This document shows positions 18,101-18,363 of a DNA stretch of 18,363 nt, one piece after another. The notes beneath the pieces are model-generated. The model did not search any database. It worked only from the letters and a program-made list of their open reading frames with translations, and had not been told where the DNA came from. Both the position numbers and the translations under genes were made by a program. The first letter of the stretch is position 1. Each line of letters opens with the position of its first letter. Source of the stretch: Zancudomyces culisetae (lineage: Eukaryota; Kickxellomycota; Harpellomycetes; Harpellales; Legeriomycetaceae); NCBI GenBank assembly GCA_001969505.1, contig LSSK01001659.1:1-18363 (forward strand), read 5' to 3'.

Positions 18101-18363
18101 GTCTTGCCATTTGATTACATTCCAGGTGGTAAGAGTGCTCTTGATTTCTACAAATCGATTTCCTTGTCCACAGGCCAAAACGATTCAAGCAATATCGAGA
18201 AATCGGCAAAAAAAAGTAAAAATAGTACCGATAGTACCGATAGTACCGACAATACCTGTAGTGGGTACGAGCATGCACCAACACTTGCTCAAGAAGATGT
18301 TTCCAACTTGCTTCAGCTTCACATTTTGGCAAGAAAACATTTCGAACGTCGTATTTCCAATGG
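15110..18363 (+). CDS. DSS1-like mitochondrial 3'-5' exoribonuclease (RNB family), 3' end outside window
   Basis: One open frame of 1,084 codons runs off the window edge. Dss1 is the RNase II-type catalytic subunit of the fungal mitochondrial degradosome (mtEXO), working with the Suv3 helicase on mitochondrial RNA. The start is ATG at 15110, which gives a basic, acid-free presequence (MFAKIYRVKLASRTIPRVTK). A low-complexity charged region with Gly repeats follows (about 230-340). An N-terminal beta domain lies at about 395-455 (VFFPQVGDLIETR through DVELIGAG), and a helical/winged-helix part at about 525-850. The RNB domain begins at about 855 with YTIDDVSTLDVDDGV; D864, D870, D872 and D873 correspond to the catalytic metal-binding Asp set of RNase II. 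WIHVHVADPTRLIEPF and VYLPTGTHHMLPESL follow. A Ser-Thr-Asp repeat lies at about 1039-1047. It is already longer than yeast Dss1 (about 970 aa), mostly because of the low-complexity inserts. Exosome Dis3 and Ssd1 are less likely, given the presequence and motif wording. Confidence 0.87.
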   Translation, partial: MFAKIYRVKLASRTIPRVTKTTLPIFTHSEVGVGHGVRYGNKNTYTTVHHSGEGNERDEMKKAKEKEVMEFERMIGDLVEAAKREDIGHSYPQVFGGLDGGNNQAVNVTNVDKDVKLVLKRRPWRYRYKRAGDYFLDKQEHTLDEGEEVHQGHEKEIDEKQLHDKKGEEDLKKIRKFKAEIMDPKLVVNMILGLDNSGQLVKERRNNFSKYIRSIRREEEEEFSRELEQIFRRGREVDQENFGKETEAVDIEGDDKQINDESSSMKVEGENGQEGVDKERSANSKSRNMDGNMSGGIGGSIGGNRSGSMGGNIGGKREYSNSSKLRTYKVKNKEKITSESGENNESGKYGGASMRMISLWIDGEKCAVKVIGEIGGKGMRQRGREIKVGESDTSVFFPQVGDLIETRLHLHNQEVVDTGMYTRAGIVTEELEGVNNYKVQFMYPEPVEIRKRDVELIGAGYLTMKSVVRDIAGGRGETKSRMNKHMKSKKDSESRSKSEASEYQEEQEEVDIKITKKDIEKMSSVILVTRINGNIKKHLWKSGLLEKGRNAKLYDWLVSNNYRTISVEGLAAYIANKCKRPKFEKGVVDEKDREPVVVTEGEWIEMKFAAMEFFLRNAIYFRQGEKKRSFLRVGVDIEYELVERHISKEYETVKGWIERREELKKRVGERGQSADEDVDIVGEYMKYAKSKLARYYNSTEYKNYRRELGRYNKHDIVVKGGVDTIVEPDRYHKEFAMINRTLFRYVAYENRGHKKQANPFEKIVYSIVKATGLYQLVDKSIVQEYLSVVDKENGGAIVTEYDYTSRLPSMDSNSLYLSKQAEKQAAALEAELQKGNHKVRGRFSELEEEIRVPFSKDITVYTIDDVSTLDVDDGVSYEPIDSGDGNVEASGWIHVHVADPTRLIEPFDDIFKYAERRVSSVYLPTGTHHMLPESLATKEFSLVSPPSSETDEKPPRPKYAITFSARLSQQTGDIVDYKVQLTTISNIKRLDYNMIDEVLPFDYIPGGKSALDFYKSISLSTGQNDSSNIEKSAKKSKNSTDSTDSTDNTCSGYEHAPTLAQEDVSNLLQLHILARKHFERRISN
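15974..16054 (+). repeat. imperfect Gly-rich minisatellite in the DSS1-like gene
   Basis: Degenerate 12-15-bp units of the type GGNGGGANTATA encode MSGGIGGSIGGN-like residues (289-315). G runs here (GGCGGGAGTATAGGCGGG, GTGGGAGTATGGGTGGG) could form a G-quadruplex on the coding strand. It lies in a non-conserved linker. Confidence 0.75.
18224..18250 (+). repeat. 9-bp tandem repeat AGTACCGAT x3 (Ser-Thr-Asp)
   Basis: Three copies, the last ending GAC, encode STD-STD-STD within the RNB domain region. This is probably a lineage-specific insertion in a surface loop. Confidence 0.85.

Noticed and set aside
1-18363. CRISPR arrays, insertion sequences, viral or toxin genes
   Set aside because: No regularly spaced repeats, terminal inverted repeats with transposase, or viral hallmark proteins were seen; the locus is a eukaryotic chromosome segment.

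Overview
The window is about 18.4 kb of AT-rich eukaryotic nuclear DNA, almost certainly from an ascomycete-type fungus. The reasons are short introns of roughly 90-160 nt with GTAAGT-like donors and CTAAC/TACTAA-like branch points, pyrimidine-rich promoters, and a gene set that includes fungus-specific 8-TM/2-pore TOK potassium channels and a DSS1-type mitochondrial exoribonuclease. The standard genetic code fits every gene read. An early-diverging, intron-retaining yeast lineage is my guess; the sequence does not settle the species.

Layout, with strictly alternating gene orientation: (1) 3' end of a SEC1/Munc18-family gene (+, 1-638). (2) An inositol polyphosphate multikinase-like gene (-, 782-2095). 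(3) A mitochondrial glycine C-acetyltransferase / 2-amino-3-ketobutyrate CoA ligase (+, 2863-4185), divergent from (2). (4-6) A cluster of three spliced, paralogous TOK-type potassium channel genes: A (-, 4498-6736, 579 aa), B (+, 9260-11174, 569 aa) and C (-, 11500-14001, 602 aa). (7) A DSS1-like mitochondrial RNB exoribonuclease (+, 15110 to beyond the window), divergent from channel C. About 2.5 kb between channels A and B has no gene I can support.

The channel cluster is the notable part. I rebuilt the three gene models by hand from splice signals and mutual alignment; all three close in frame with matching exon lengths (174-nt and 135-nt internal exons, 224-nt last exon in A and C). In all three, the aspartate that normally follows the GYG/GFG of the second selectivity filter is replaced, each time by a different residue (Asn, Lys, Glu). 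The first filter is canonical in A and C but degenerate (GNSD) in B. B also lacks the two introns that A and C carry inside the pore loops. C has a 21-nt microexon followed by a GC donor, and A has another GC-AG intron. Together this looks like a local gene family duplicating and diverging, with permeation and splicing both altered.

The other genes are housekeeping: exocytosis (SEC1), inositol phosphate signalling (IPMK), mitochondrial threonine/glycine metabolism (GCAT) and mitochondrial RNA turnover (DSS1). They show no functional link to the channels beyond proximity.
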